Source of the DNA: Dechloromonas denitrificans
Lineage (GTDB): Bacteria > Pseudomonadota > Gammaproteobacteria > Burkholderiales > Rhodocyclaceae
DNA: 64,000 bases
Reading direction: 5' to 3'
NCBI RefSeq assembly: GCF_001551835.1
Contig: NZ_LODL01000019.1
Span: 516,655 to 580,654, forward strand
Shown: positions 44,534 through 53,253 of the stretch, piece by piece
Position numbering within the stretch: position 1 is the first letter of the stretch
Layout of the letters: every line of letters begins with the position of its first letter
The notes under the pieces: generated by a model
Database searches by the model: none
What the model saw: only the letters and a program-made list of their open reading frames with translations
Told to the model about the DNA's origin: nothing
Made by a program: the position numbers and the translations under genes

Positions 44534-45763
44534 TCAGTAGACCCGGCTATCTTCGATCACCTTGCCGTCGTTGGGCAAGCCCCCGGGCGTGGTAAACGCC
44601 ACTTCGCCGCGCAGTTTGGTCACTTCGCGCAGGCTGGAGACCAGCGCCTGGTCGAGCACCTCACCGCCGGCTTCGATCTCGCAGTGCAGAACCATCCGGT
44701 CCTGGCCGCCCGGGTTGTCGACCACCAGCCGCATGCGGTGGATTTCCGGATGGCGGCGGGCGATATCGGCAACCTGCTCCGGATGCACGAACATGCCCTT
44801 GATCTTGGTTGTCTGGTCGGCCCGCCCCATCCAGCCTTTCAGACGGACATTGCTGCGACCGCAGGGCGAACGGCCGGGCATGATGGCCGACAGGTCGCCG
44901 GTAGCGAAGCGGATCAGCGGGTAGTCGGGATTGAAGGTGGTCACCACCACCTCGCCGACCTCGCCCGGCTCGACCGGGTCACCGGTACCGGGGCGGACGA
45001 TTTCTAGCAGCAACTCCTCCTCGACGACCATCCCCTGCTCGGCTTCGGTTTCATAGCCGATGGCCCCGATATCGGCCGTCGCGTAGCACTGGCGCACGGC
45101 GATGCCGCGCTCGTTCAGCCAGTTGCGGGTGACGCCGGGTAGCGCCTCGCCGGAGACCAGGGCCTTTTTCAGCGAACTGATGTCCGCCCCCATTTCCTCC
45201 GCCTTCTCGACGATGATGCGCAGGAAGGACGGCGTGCCGACATAGCCGTCCGGCTTCAGGTCAACCATCGCCTGCACCTGCTGCTCGGTCTGCCCGATGC
45301 CGCCGGGAAACACCGCACAGCCCAGCTTGCGCGCCCCGCCTTCCATCAGGAAGGCGCCCGGCGTGAAGTGGTAGGAAAAGCAGTTGTGAATCAGATCGCC
45401 ATGGCGAAAGCCGGCGGCATAGAGAACGCGGGCCATGCGCCAGTGGTCCATGTCCATGCCCTGCAATTCATAGATCGGCCCGGGCGACGCAAAAACGCGC
45501 TTGGCCTTGCTGCGTGCCAGCGAGTTCAGGCCGCCGAAGGGCGGATGTTTCTTTTGCAGCTCGATCAGATCGCGCTTGCGGGTCAGCGGCAGGCGGGCCA
45601 ACGCCTCGCGCGTCGCACAGTCGAAGGGATTAACCCCGGCCAGCGACTGGAAATAGTAATGGGTCGTTTCCTTAGCATGCGCCACCTGGCGCGCCAGCTT
45701 GTCCATCAGGTCGGCTTCGCGCTCGTCAGGATCGCGGGTTTCGAGAGGGTCGTAAAAGCTCAT
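44534..45763 (-). CDS. PaaK-like AMP-binding protein without the canonical P-loop
   Basis: A 409-residue member of the phenylacetate-CoA ligase family. The core matches PaaK (GVNPFDCATREALARLPLTR, ATADIGAIGYETE, YPLIRFATGDLS, GRADQTTKIKGMFVHPEQV). At the place of the ATP-binding SSGTTG loop there is FASPGPIYELQG, so the glycine-rich phosphate loop is missing. The C-terminal lysine region DGKVIEDSR is retained. Activation of an aromatic or other acid is expected from the family, but the altered loop makes catalysis uncertain. The start MSFYDPLETRD follows a GGAGAA site; the upstream open frame is a palindrome and not coding. Confidence 0.82.
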   Translation of the reverse strand: MSFYDPLETRDPDEREADLMDKLARQVAHAKETTHYYFQSLAGVNPFDCATREALARLPLTRKRDLIELQKKHPPFGGLNSLARSKAKRVFASPGPIYELQGMDMDHWRMARVLYAAGFRHGDLIHNCFSYHFTPGAFLMEGGARKLGCAVFPGGIGQTEQQVQAMVDLKPDGYVGTPSFLRIIVEKAEEMGADISSLKKALVSGEALPGVTRNWLNERGIAVRQCYATADIGAIGYETEAEQGMVVEEELLLEIVRPGTGDPVEPGEVGEVVVTTFNPDYPLIRFATGDLSAIMPGRSPCGRSNVRLKGWMGRADQTTKIKGMFVHPEQVADIARRHPEIHRMRLVVDNPGGQDRMVLHCEIEAGGEVLDQALVSSLREVTKLRGEVAFTTPGGLPNDGKVIEDSRVY

Positions 45764-45824
45764 TTGGTTTTCTCCGTTTTTTCGCGGTCGACCGTAGGAA
45801 TTGAATTTCGGGGCAAAAATACAG

Positions 45825-45929
45825 CGGAACGGCAAAGTAGCCGCGCAGGGCAAGGCGGAGGCGAGCGCCGTTTGCTCCTGCAAACAAGCTCGCCGACAAC
45901 GCCGCCCTGAGCGGCGCACTGCCGTTACG
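45825..45929. repeat. Long imperfect palindrome between livF-like and paaK-like genes
   Basis: Nested inverted arms pair across about 105 bp: CGGAACGGCA (45825-45834) with 45920-45929; GCCGCGCAGGGC (45840-45851) with 45904-45915, one mismatch; GGCGAGC (45860-45866) with 45888-45894; and apex GTTTG (45870-45874) with 45881-45885. It overlaps the stop codon of the ABC ATPase gene. It has no T tract, so it is not a classical terminator. It could be a MITE or REP-like element, or a structured RNA. Confidence 0.6.
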
Positions 45930-46752
45930 AGAGCCAGCGTTTGCGGCGGCGGTAGTGCTTGACGTCCTTGAACGACTTCCGCCCGGCCGAACTCAGCCCG
46001 AGGTAGAACTCCTTGACGTCCTCATTGGTCCGCAAACCCTCGGCATCGCCTTCCATCACCACCCGGCCGTTTTCCAGGATGTAGCCGAAGTCGGCGTATT
46101 TCAGCGCGACCATGGTGTTCTGTTCGGCGAGCAGGAAGCTGACGTTCTCGCGGCTGTTCAGATCCTTCACGATCTCGAAGATTTCCTCGACGATCTGCGG
46201 CGCCAGGCCCATCGACGGCTCGTCGAGCAGGATCATCTCCGGCTTGGCCATCAAGGCGCGGCCGATGGCGCACATCTGCTGCTCGCCGCCCGAGGTGTAG
46301 CCGGCCTGCGAGGTGCGCCGCGTCTTCAGGCGCGGGAAGTAGTGATAGACCTTTTCCAGGCTGTCCTTCAACTCACTGCGCGAAATCGAGCGGGTGTAGG
46401 CGCCGGTCAGCAGGTTTTCCTCGATGGTCAGGTGGCCGAAGCAATGCCGCCCTTCCATAACCTGGATGACGCCACGCTTGACCAGTTCATTCGGCGTCAA
46501 TTGGTCGATGCGCTCGCCCTTGTATTCGACCGAACCCTTGGTGACATCGCCGCGCTCGGCGTGCAGCAGGTTGGAAATGGCCTTCAGCGTCGTCGACTTG
46601 CCGGCGCCGTTGGCGCCCAGCAGCGCAACGATTTTCCCCTTGGGGACGTTGAGCGAAACGCCCTTGAGCACCAGGATCACGTGGTCGTAAATGACCTCGA
46701 TATTGTTGATGCTCAGATAGTTGTCCGCCGGAGCGGCAGTTTGTGTACTCAT
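45925..46752 (-). CDS. livF: Liv-type ABC transporter ATPase (system 2, LivF-like)
   Basis: A 275-residue ABC ATPase. Walker A is GANGAGKST, signature YTSGGEQQMCA and Walker B MILLDEPSMGLAP; LLAEQNTMVALKYAD follows LivF. It carries a basic C-terminal extension (KDVKHYRRRKRWLS) not seen in the system 1 LivF. The start MSTQTAAPADN is preferred over an upstream Met at 46812. A 69-bp gap precedes it after the binding-protein gene. Confidence 0.92.
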   Translation of the reverse strand: MSTQTAAPADNYLSINNIEVIYDHVILVLKGVSLNVPKGKIVALLGANGAGKSTTLKAISNLLHAERGDVTKGSVEYKGERIDQLTPNELVKRGVIQVMEGRHCFGHLTIEENLLTGAYTRSISRSELKDSLEKVYHYFPRLKTRRTSQAGYTSGGEQQMCAIGRALMAKPEMILLDEPSMGLAPQIVEEIFEIVKDLNSRENVSFLLAEQNTMVALKYADFGYILENGRVVMEGDAEGLRTNEDVKEFYLGLSSAGRKSFKDVKHYRRRKRWLS

Positions 46753-46821
46753 AGCGGTTCCCGAAGCATGGAAACTGGCAGATGGCGAGGGGTTACCCCC
46801 TCGCCTCCCCACTCTCTCGCC

Positions 46822-48144
46822 TTATTTTTCCTTGGAGCAATCACGCGGCGTGATGCCCTTTTCCTTGGCGTACTGCTTGGCAGAGGCCTGGAAAAGCGGG
46901 TGAATCAGCGACTTGTTGCCTTCGATCCAGTCGGAGACCGGCACCCACTTGGCGCCGTCCCACTGCTGGATCTTCACCTTGCCGGAACCTTCGTGGTTGT
47001 CGCAGGAGGTCTTGATTTCCGGCAGCAGGTTGGTCGCACCGACCTGCTTCAGGCGGGCTTCGGTGATGTTCAGGTTTTCCAGCGCCCAGCGCATTTGTTC
47101 GCCGTTCAGCGCCTTGCCCTTGCCGTACTTTTCCTGGCCCTTGCGGATCGCCTCGACCGACAGCACGGCGGCGGACACGCCGCGGTTGTAGAGGACGGTG
47201 CCGATCTTGCCGGTATCCTGCAGGTTGCCCTTGCCGGCGCCGTACACCACCTTCTCGATGTCGGCGATCACCGGCACCTGCTTGCCGGCGACGTTCCAGG
47301 TCGCGGCCATGTAGCCCTTGGCGGCATCGCCGGCCGGCACGACGTCCTCTTCCGAACCGGTCCACCACGAGCCGATCATCTTGTCGCGCGGGAAGCCGAC
47401 TTTCTGGGCCGCCTTCAGCGCCGTCTGGTTCATTACGCCCCAGCCCCAGAAGACGACGAAATCTGGCTTCTCCTGGCGAATCTTCAGCCACTGGGCGCCC
47501 TGCTCGTTACCCGGGTGGGCGACCGGAATCTGGACCAGCGTGAATTTGTTCAGCGAAGCTTCGGCTTCCATCGCGATGATGGCTTCCTTGCCGTAAGCCG
47601 AGTCGTGGTACAGATAGACGATCTTCTTGCCGGCCAGGTTGCCGCCGTTCTTGTCCTTGATGAACTTGACGATGGCCGAGGCCTGCATCTGGTAGGTGGT
47701 GACCAGCGGGAAGGCGTAGGGGAAGACCGAGCCATCCACCGCATCGGTGCGGCCGTAGCCCATCATCGCCAGCGGCAACTTGTCCTGGGCCGATTTGTCG
47801 ATCAGGGCGTAGGAAATGCCGGTGGACATCGTGTGGATCGGGCCGGCCGACTTGGCTGCCTTGCTCTTCAGGCGCTCGTAGCACTCGACGCCCTTGGCGT
47901 TGTTGTATTCCGTCTCGCACTCTTCCCAGGTCATCTGGACGCCATTGACGCCTTTTTCCTTCAAATTGACGTAGTTCAGGTAGTCGATGAAGCCGCCGTA
48001 GAAGGCCTGGCCATTGGAACCGTAGGGGCCAACCCGGTAATCGATCAGCGGGAAGAACTGCTCTTCGGCGGCGAACGCGCCTTGCGACAACATGGCCAGG
48101 GAAACTGCGGCAGCAGCCAGAACGGGTTTGAATTTTTTAATCAT
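46822..48144 (-). CDS. ABC substrate-binding protein (system 2)
   Basis: A 440-residue periplasmic binding protein (type I fold, LivJ/LivK family) with a signal peptide (MIKKFKPVLAAAAVSLAMLS, ending AFA), so it is free and not a lipoprotein. Features include RVGPYGSNGQAFYGGFIDYL, YHDSAYGKEAI and an aromatic-rich WGWGVMNQ segment. Homologues occur in operons for uptake of aromatic or fatty acids. It is separated from livM by 145 bp that hold two 27-bp tandem repeats. Substrate unknown; the operon suggests a carboxylic acid. Confidence 0.9.
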   Translation of the reverse strand: MIKKFKPVLAAAAVSLAMLSQGAFAAEEQFFPLIDYRVGPYGSNGQAFYGGFIDYLNYVNLKEKGVNGVQMTWEECETEYNNAKGVECYERLKSKAAKSAGPIHTMSTGISYALIDKSAQDKLPLAMMGYGRTDAVDGSVFPYAFPLVTTYQMQASAIVKFIKDKNGGNLAGKKIVYLYHDSAYGKEAIIAMEAEASLNKFTLVQIPVAHPGNEQGAQWLKIRQEKPDFVVFWGWGVMNQTALKAAQKVGFPRDKMIGSWWTGSEEDVVPAGDAAKGYMAATWNVAGKQVPVIADIEKVVYGAGKGNLQDTGKIGTVLYNRGVSAAVLSVEAIRKGQEKYGKGKALNGEQMRWALENLNITEARLKQVGATNLLPEIKTSCDNHEGSGKVKIQQWDGAKWVPVSDWIEGNKSLIHPLFQASAKQYAKEKGITPRDCSKEK

Positions 48145-48240
48145 TGGATGTCTCCTCCAGTTATTACAAACAAGCGGCGGGGCCCCACCGCTTGAACCAC
48201 AGCACAACCTAGTACGACAACGACAAAAGCAGGCATCAAT

Positions 48241-48294
48241 GCCACAACAGCAACTGTTGGCACTGGTGCCACAACGGCAACTGCTGGCACTAGT
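48241..48294. repeat. Two 27-bp tandem repeats at the livM 3' end
   Basis: 48241-48267 and 48268-48294 are adjacent copies, 24 of 27 bases identical, beginning GCCACAAC and ending GGCACTGGT or GGCACTAGT. Each contains a partial dyad (TGCCA ... TGGCA) able to form a small hairpin. The second copy covers the livM stop codon. They lie in the gap before the binding-protein gene. Confidence 0.75.
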
Positions 48295-49366
48295 GCGGGA
48301 ACGGCCACAGGCGCAGCTTCTCCTTGGTGATCTGCCACAGGCGGGCCAGCCCGTGCGGCTCGACGATCAGGAAGAACATGATCAGCGCCCCGAACACCGT
48401 GATCTGGATGTGCGACACGGTGGCGCTGGAAAAAGGCAGCCCGAACAGCCCGGCCAGGAACGGCAGAGCAACGTCGAGGAAGATCGGCAACAGCAGGATG
48501 AAGGCGGCGCCGAGGAAGCTGCCCATGATCGAACCGACACCGCCGATGATGATCATGAACAGGATCTTGAAGGACATTTCCAGCGAGAAGCCGTCCGGTT
48601 CGACCGAGCCGAGGTAGCAGAAGGCGTACAGCGCGCCGGCCACACCGCAGTAGAAGGAACTGACGGCGAAGGCGAGCAGCTTGGTCGGCATCAGGCGGAT
48701 GCCGATCACCGAGGCGGCGACGTCCATGTCGCGCACCGCCATCCAGGCCCGGCCGGTGGTCGACCGCACCATGTTCTTGGCGGCCAGCGCCATGAAGACG
48801 ACGATGGAGAGCACCAGCAGGTACTTCTCGACCGGCGTCGTCAGTTCGTGCCCGAACAGCACCAGGCGCTGCGTCGAAATGACGCCGGACGACGAGTTGT
48901 TCGACAGCCAGGGGAACTTGGTCAGGCACCAGACGATGAAGAACTGCGCGGCCAGCGTCGCCACCGCCAGATAGAAGCCCTTGATGCGCAGGCTGGGCAA
49001 ACCGAACAGGATGCCGACCCCGGCGGCGGTCAACCCGCCGCACATGAAGGAAACCAGAATCGGCATGCCTTCGATACGCAACTGGAAGTTGTAGGCGGCA
49101 TAGGCGCCGACCGCCATGAAGGCGGCAGAACCGAGCGACAACTGGCCGGCGTAGCCGGTCAGGATGTTCAGGCCGAGCGCGGCCAGCGCGAAGATCAGGA
49201 AGGGAATGAGGATCGCCGAGAACCAGTATTCACTGGCCAGCAGCGGGACCCCGAGGAAGGCGACGGCGAGCAGCACGATGACCCCGATCCGGTCCTGGCG
49301 GATCGGAAACAGTTGCTGGTCGGCGGCGTAGGTGGTCTTGAATTGACCGGCTTCACGGTAAAGCAT
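48290..49366 (-). CDS. livM: Liv-type ABC permease (system 2, LivM)
   Basis: A 358-residue permease with about nine hydrophobic helices. The family motif LNILTGYAGQLSLGSAAFMA and the cytoplasmic loop GRAWMAVRDMDVAASVIGI are present. The C-terminus (PHGLARLWQITKEKLRLWPF) ends at a repeat that contains the stop codon. It lies 16 bp after livH. Confidence 0.92.
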   Translation of the reverse strand: MLYREAGQFKTTYAADQQLFPIRQDRIGVIVLLAVAFLGVPLLASEYWFSAILIPFLIFALAALGLNILTGYAGQLSLGSAAFMAVGAYAAYNFQLRIEGMPILVSFMCGGLTAAGVGILFGLPSLRIKGFYLAVATLAAQFFIVWCLTKFPWLSNNSSSGVISTQRLVLFGHELTTPVEKYLLVLSIVVFMALAAKNMVRSTTGRAWMAVRDMDVAASVIGIRLMPTKLLAFAVSSFYCGVAGALYAFCYLGSVEPDGFSLEMSFKILFMIIIGGVGSIMGSFLGAAFILLLPIFLDVALPFLAGLFGLPFSSATVSHIQITVFGALIMFFLIVEPHGLARLWQITKEKLRLWPFPH

Positions 49367-49382
49367 GTTGTTCTATCCCCTC

Positions 49383-50297
49383 TTACACGCGGTCGATATG
49401 TTTTTCACCGAACAGCCCTTCAGGCCGCACGAGAAGGAAGAGCAGCGCCAGCACGTAAGGGAACCAGCCCTCGATGCCGCCGAAGTTGCCGCCGAACAGA
49501 TCCTGCATCACCGGCGGGATGTAGATTTCGGCCAGCTTCTCGGAGGCGCCGATGATCAGGCCGCCGACGATGGCGCCCGGCACCGAGGTGAAGCCGCCGA
49601 GGATCAGCACCGGCAGTGCCTTCAGCGCCGTGAAGGTGAGCGCGAACTGAACGCCGTTGCGGGCGCCCCACATCATGCCGGCGACCAGCGCGACGAAACC
49701 GGCGACGCCCCAGACGATGGCCCAGATGTGCTGCAGTGGGATCCCGATCGACAAGGCGGCCTGGTGGTCATCGGCCACCGCACGCAGGGCCCGGCCAACC
49801 CGGGTGTATTGGAAGAACAGGGCGAGCGTCGCGACCAGCACTGCGGCGACACCAGCGGCGACGAGGTCGAACTTGGAGATGACCATGTTCCAGTTGTCGA
49901 GAATCCAGGGAATCGGCTCATCGACGATGCCGAGGTCGAGAGCGCGCGGCTCGCTACCGAAGATCATCGGGGCAACGCCCTCGATGAAGAAAGCGAGGCC
50001 GATGGTCGCCATGAACAGCGCGATCGGCGGCTGGTTGACCAGCTTGCGCAGCACGAACTTTTCAGTGGCGATGCCGAACGCCGTCATGATCGCGAAGGCG
50101 AGCACGATGGCCAGCCACAGCGGCGCCCCCTTCTCCATGCAGCCGACCACCGACAGCGCGGCCAGGTAGACCATCGCCCCCTGGGCGAAGTTGAAGACGC
50201 CGGATGCCTTGTAGATCATCACAAAGCCGAGGGCGACCAGGGCGTACATGACGCCGGACAGCAGACCGCCAATCAATACTTCGAAAAAGAAATTCAT
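49383..50297 (-). CDS. livH: Liv-type ABC permease (system 2, LivH)
   Basis: A 304-residue permease with the LivH N-terminal pattern (MNFFFEVLIGGLLSGVMYAL), SGVFNFAQGAMVYLAAL and the coupling loop GRALRAVADDHQAALSIGI. It starts 12 bp after livG. Confidence 0.93.
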   Translation of the reverse strand: MNFFFEVLIGGLLSGVMYALVALGFVMIYKASGVFNFAQGAMVYLAALSVVGCMEKGAPLWLAIVLAFAIMTAFGIATEKFVLRKLVNQPPIALFMATIGLAFFIEGVAPMIFGSEPRALDLGIVDEPIPWILDNWNMVISKFDLVAAGVAAVLVATLALFFQYTRVGRALRAVADDHQAALSIGIPLQHIWAIVWGVAGFVALVAGMMWGARNGVQFALTFTALKALPVLILGGFTSVPGAIVGGLIIGASEKLAEIYIPPVMQDLFGGNFGGIEGWFPYVLALLFLLVRPEGLFGEKHIDRV

Positions 50298-50309
50298 CTC
50301 GCCCGCTCC

Positions 50310-51092
50310 TCAGTGACCGGCGCCCAGATAGGCCTTGATCACGTCTTCGTTGTTCTTCACTTCGTCCGGCACGCCGTCGCCGATCTTCTTGCCGTAGTCG
50401 AGCACGACGACGCGGTCGGAAATGTCCATGACGACGCCCATGTCGTGCTCGATCAGCACGATGGTGGTGCCGAACTGGTCATTGACGTCGAGGATGAAGC
50501 GGCACATGTCCTGTTTCTCTTCGACGTTCATGCCGGCCATCGGCTCGTCGAGGAGCAGCATCGACGGCTCGGCGGCCAGGGCGCGGCCGAGTTCGACGCG
50601 CTTTTGCAGGCCGTAGGGCAGTCGACCGACGGGGGTCTTGCGGATGTGCTGGATTTCCAGAAAGTCGATGACTTCCTCGACCTTCTTGCGATGTTCCAGC
50701 TCCTCCTTGCGGGCCCGGCCGAACCACAGCGCATGCTCGACGAAGTTGGCCTTCATCTTGGTGATGCGCCCGGTCATGATGTTGTCGAGGACGCTCATGC
50801 CCTTGAACAACGCGATGTTCTGGAAGGTACGGGCAATATTTTGCTGCGCCGCCATGTGCGGCTCCATCCGCTTGCGCTCGTTGCCGTGCCAGAAGATCTT
50901 GCCTTCCTGCGGGTGGTAGACGCCGTTGATGACGTTCAGCATCGAACTCTTGCCGGCCCCGTTCGGGCCGATGATGGCGCGGATTTCGTGCTGGCGGACG
51001 TTGAAGGAAATGTCGGTCAGCGCCTTGACGCCGCCGAAGCGCAGCGAAATGTTCTGCAGGTCGAGAATGACGTCGCCTATTTTTTTGCTCAT
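50310..51092 (-). CDS. livG: Liv-type ABC transporter ATPase (system 2, LivG)
   Basis: A 260-residue ABC ATPase. Walker A is GPNGAGKSSMLN, the LivG insert TFQNIALFKGMSVLDNIMTG, signature LPYGLQKRVELG and Walker B MLLLDEPMAGMN. The signature reads LPYGLQ where LSYGxQ is usual. It starts 2 bp after the acyl-CoA synthetase gene, so the two are tightly linked. Confidence 0.93.
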   Translation of the reverse strand: MSKKIGDVILDLQNISLRFGGVKALTDISFNVRQHEIRAIIGPNGAGKSSMLNVINGVYHPQEGKIFWHGNERKRMEPHMAAQQNIARTFQNIALFKGMSVLDNIMTGRITKMKANFVEHALWFGRARKEELEHRKKVEEVIDFLEIQHIRKTPVGRLPYGLQKRVELGRALAAEPSMLLLDEPMAGMNVEEKQDMCRFILDVNDQFGTTIVLIEHDMGVVMDISDRVVVLDYGKKIGDGVPDEVKNNEDVIKAYLGAGH

Positions 51093-51094
51093 GT

Positions 51095-53062
51095 TCAGGC
51101 AGCCTTTTTCACGATCGGGAAGGTTTTCGCATCGAGAATCTTCAGGTCGGCGGAAATCTTGCCGCGCCGGCCGTCCTCGAACTTGACCTCGGTTTCGATG
51201 AACTGATTCGTCTTGCCGCTGTACAGCGCATCGATCAGCACCTTGTATTTTTCGGCGACGAAATTGCGGCGCACCTTGCGCGTCCGGGTCAGTTCGTCGT
51301 CATCGGGATCGAGTTCCTTGTGCAGCACCAGGAAACGATGGATCTGCGAATCGGCGACCATCGCATCGCTGACCAGGTCGGCGTTGATCTGCTCGACGCA
51401 TTCGCGGATCAACTCCAGCACTTCCGGCTTGCCGGCTAGGTCGGCGTAGCCCGAATAGGCGATGCCGCGCCGTTCGGCCCAGTTGCCGACCGCCCCGACG
51501 TCGATATTAACGAAGGCGCAGACCATGTCGCGGTCGTGGCCGAAACAGACGACTTCCTTGATGTGCTGGAAGAACTTCAGCTTGTTCTCGATGTAGTTGG
51601 GGGCGAACATCGCGCCGTTCGACAGCTTGCCGACGTCCTTGGCGCGGTCGATGATCTTCAGGTGGCCGTCCTCGTCGAGGAAGCCGGCGTCGCCGGTCAT
51701 GAAGTAGCCGTCGGCATTGATCGACTCGGCGGTGGCGTCGGGTCGCTTGTAGTATTCCTTCAACAGCATCGGCCCCTTGACCAGCACCTCGCCGTTGTCG
51801 GCGATCTTGATTTCGACGCCGGGGGCCGGTTGACCGACGGAATCGAACTTGATCTGGCCATCCGGCTGCAGGCAGACGTAGGCGCAGGTCTCGGTCTGGC
51901 CGTAGAACTGCTTGAGGTTGATGCCCATCGAGCGGTAGAAGCGGAACAGTTCCGGCCCGATCGCCGCACCGGCCGTATAGGCGACGCGGATGCGGCTCAT
52001 GCCAAGCACGTTGCGCAGCGGTCCGTAGACCAGCAGGTTGCCGAGCCAGTACTGCAGGCGGTCGCCGAAGCTGACCGACTTGCCGTCGAGGATGTCGGCG
52101 CCGCAGCGCTTGGCCACTGCCATGAAGTGGTGGAACATTTTCTGTTTCAGCTTGCCGGCGTCTTCCATGCGGATCATCACCGAGGTGAGCAGGCTTTCGA
52201 ACACGCGCGGCGGGGCGAAATAGCAGGTCGGGCCGATTTCGCGCAGGTCGGACATCACCGTGTCGCCCGATTCCGGGCAGTTGATGGTGAAGCCGGCGAC
52301 CAGCGCCTGGGCGTAGGAGAACAGGTGATCACCGACCCAGGCCATCGGCAGGTAGGACAGGATGTCGCCATCCGGCCCCAGCTTGTCGACCTGAACGCCA
52401 CCCTGGGCGGCGGCGATGAATGCGGCGTGCGTCTGGCAGACGCCCTTCGGCTTGCCGGTAGTGCCCGAGGTGTAGAGCATCACCGAGGTGTCGTCGAAAT
52501 GGCCCTGCTCGACTTCGTTGTTGAGGAAGTCGTGATGGTTGCGGTCGTGGATGCGGCCCATTTCCATCAGTTCGTGAATATCGTGCAGGAAAGGCTGGTT
52601 GTAGTGGCGCATGCCGCGCGGGTCGTCGTAGATGACGTGTTCCAGCGTGCCGACCTGGCCCATCACTTCGAGCATCTTGTCCACCTGCTCCTGATCCTCG
52701 ACCACCGCGAAGCGGATGCCGGCATCCTGCAGCACGAAGAGCATTTCGGCCGCCACCGCATCCTGGTAGAGCGGCACCGGCACACCGCCCAGGCACTGGG
52801 CGGCGGTCATCATCATGTAGAGGTGCGGCCGGTTGTCGCCGATGATCGCCAGGTTATCGCCGCGCTTGAAACCGAGCGAGGCGAGGCCGCAGGCCAGGGC
52901 GCGGACGCGCTCGGCGACGTCGGACCAGGTCCACGTCTGCCAGATGCCGAGATACTTCTCGCGCATGGCCGGCGCATCGGGACGGGTCTGCGCATGATGG
53001 AACAGCAAGCGCGGGAAGGTGTGCAAACCATCCAGCGCGGCAAAATTCGCCTGCTTGGGCAT
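51095..53062 (-). CDS. AMP-forming long-chain acyl-CoA synthetase-like ligase
   Basis: A 655-residue ANL-superfamily ligase of the FAA1/long-chain type. The P-loop YTSGTTGKPKGVCQTH is intact, followed by LPMAWVGDHLFSYAQAL, GQTETCAYVCLQPDG and the hinge DGYFMTGDAGFLDEDGHLKI. The C-terminal LTRTRKVRRN carries the catalytic lysine. It makes acyl-CoA, with AMP and PPi released, from a fatty or aromatic acid. It is the first gene of the nine-gene run, so the imported acid is probably activated at once. A GGAGAC site precedes the ATG, and the Crp/Fnr-family gene is divergent. Confidence 0.91.
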   Translation of the reverse strand: MPKQANFAALDGLHTFPRLLFHHAQTRPDAPAMREKYLGIWQTWTWSDVAERVRALACGLASLGFKRGDNLAIIGDNRPHLYMMMTAAQCLGGVPVPLYQDAVAAEMLFVLQDAGIRFAVVEDQEQVDKMLEVMGQVGTLEHVIYDDPRGMRHYNQPFLHDIHELMEMGRIHDRNHHDFLNNEVEQGHFDDTSVMLYTSGTTGKPKGVCQTHAAFIAAAQGGVQVDKLGPDGDILSYLPMAWVGDHLFSYAQALVAGFTINCPESGDTVMSDLREIGPTCYFAPPRVFESLLTSVMIRMEDAGKLKQKMFHHFMAVAKRCGADILDGKSVSFGDRLQYWLGNLLVYGPLRNVLGMSRIRVAYTAGAAIGPELFRFYRSMGINLKQFYGQTETCAYVCLQPDGQIKFDSVGQPAPGVEIKIADNGEVLVKGPMLLKEYYKRPDATAESINADGYFMTGDAGFLDEDGHLKIIDRAKDVGKLSNGAMFAPNYIENKLKFFQHIKEVVCFGHDRDMVCAFVNIDVGAVGNWAERRGIAYSGYADLAGKPEVLELIRECVEQINADLVSDAMVADSQIHRFLVLHKELDPDDDELTRTRKVRRNFVAEKYKVLIDALYSGKTNQFIETEVKFEDGRRGKISADLKILDAKTFPIVKKAA

Positions 53063-53206
53063 TCTTTAGTCTCCTCATCGCCGCGTTTTCAGGTACGCGG
53101 TCTAACGTTCGTTCGACGCATTGGGCAACTGCTGCCTTACACAGACCTTGCAGCGCAGCCCAACGATCACTGACTGTTGCGACGCAGTGTATGCAGGGCG
53201 GCGACG

Positions 53207-53230
53207 TATAATTGTCATCCGGCAGACAAT
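53207..53230 (+). promoter_or_regulatory. Candidate -10 box and dyad before the Crp/Fnr-family gene
   Basis: TATAAT (53207-53212) overlaps a dyad ATTGTC (53211-53216) and GACAAT (53225-53230), with an 8-bp spacer, about 24 bp before the TTG start. The dyad would cover the transcription start, a position suited to autorepression or a divergent switch. No good -35 is visible. Confidence 0.45.
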
Positions 53231-53253
53231 CCACAAAATAATCGGAATTAATT

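Noticed and set aside
45955-48195. A 746-codon open frame on the plus strand across livF-like and binding-protein genes
   Set aside because: It is antisense to two clear genes and their gap, with low-complexity composition and no motif. It is an artefact of third-position GC bias.
53100-53125. A GGTCTAACGTTCG stretch upstream of the acyl-CoA synthetase as a TetR/FadR-type operator
   Set aside because: Only one half resembles such sites and the symmetric second half is missing, so it is not reported as a feature.
48092-53173. Three long plus-strand frames opposite livM, livH, livG and the acyl-CoA synthetase
   Set aside because: Each is antisense to a gene with intact family motifs and shows the Gln/Arg/Asp/His-rich composition of shadow frames.
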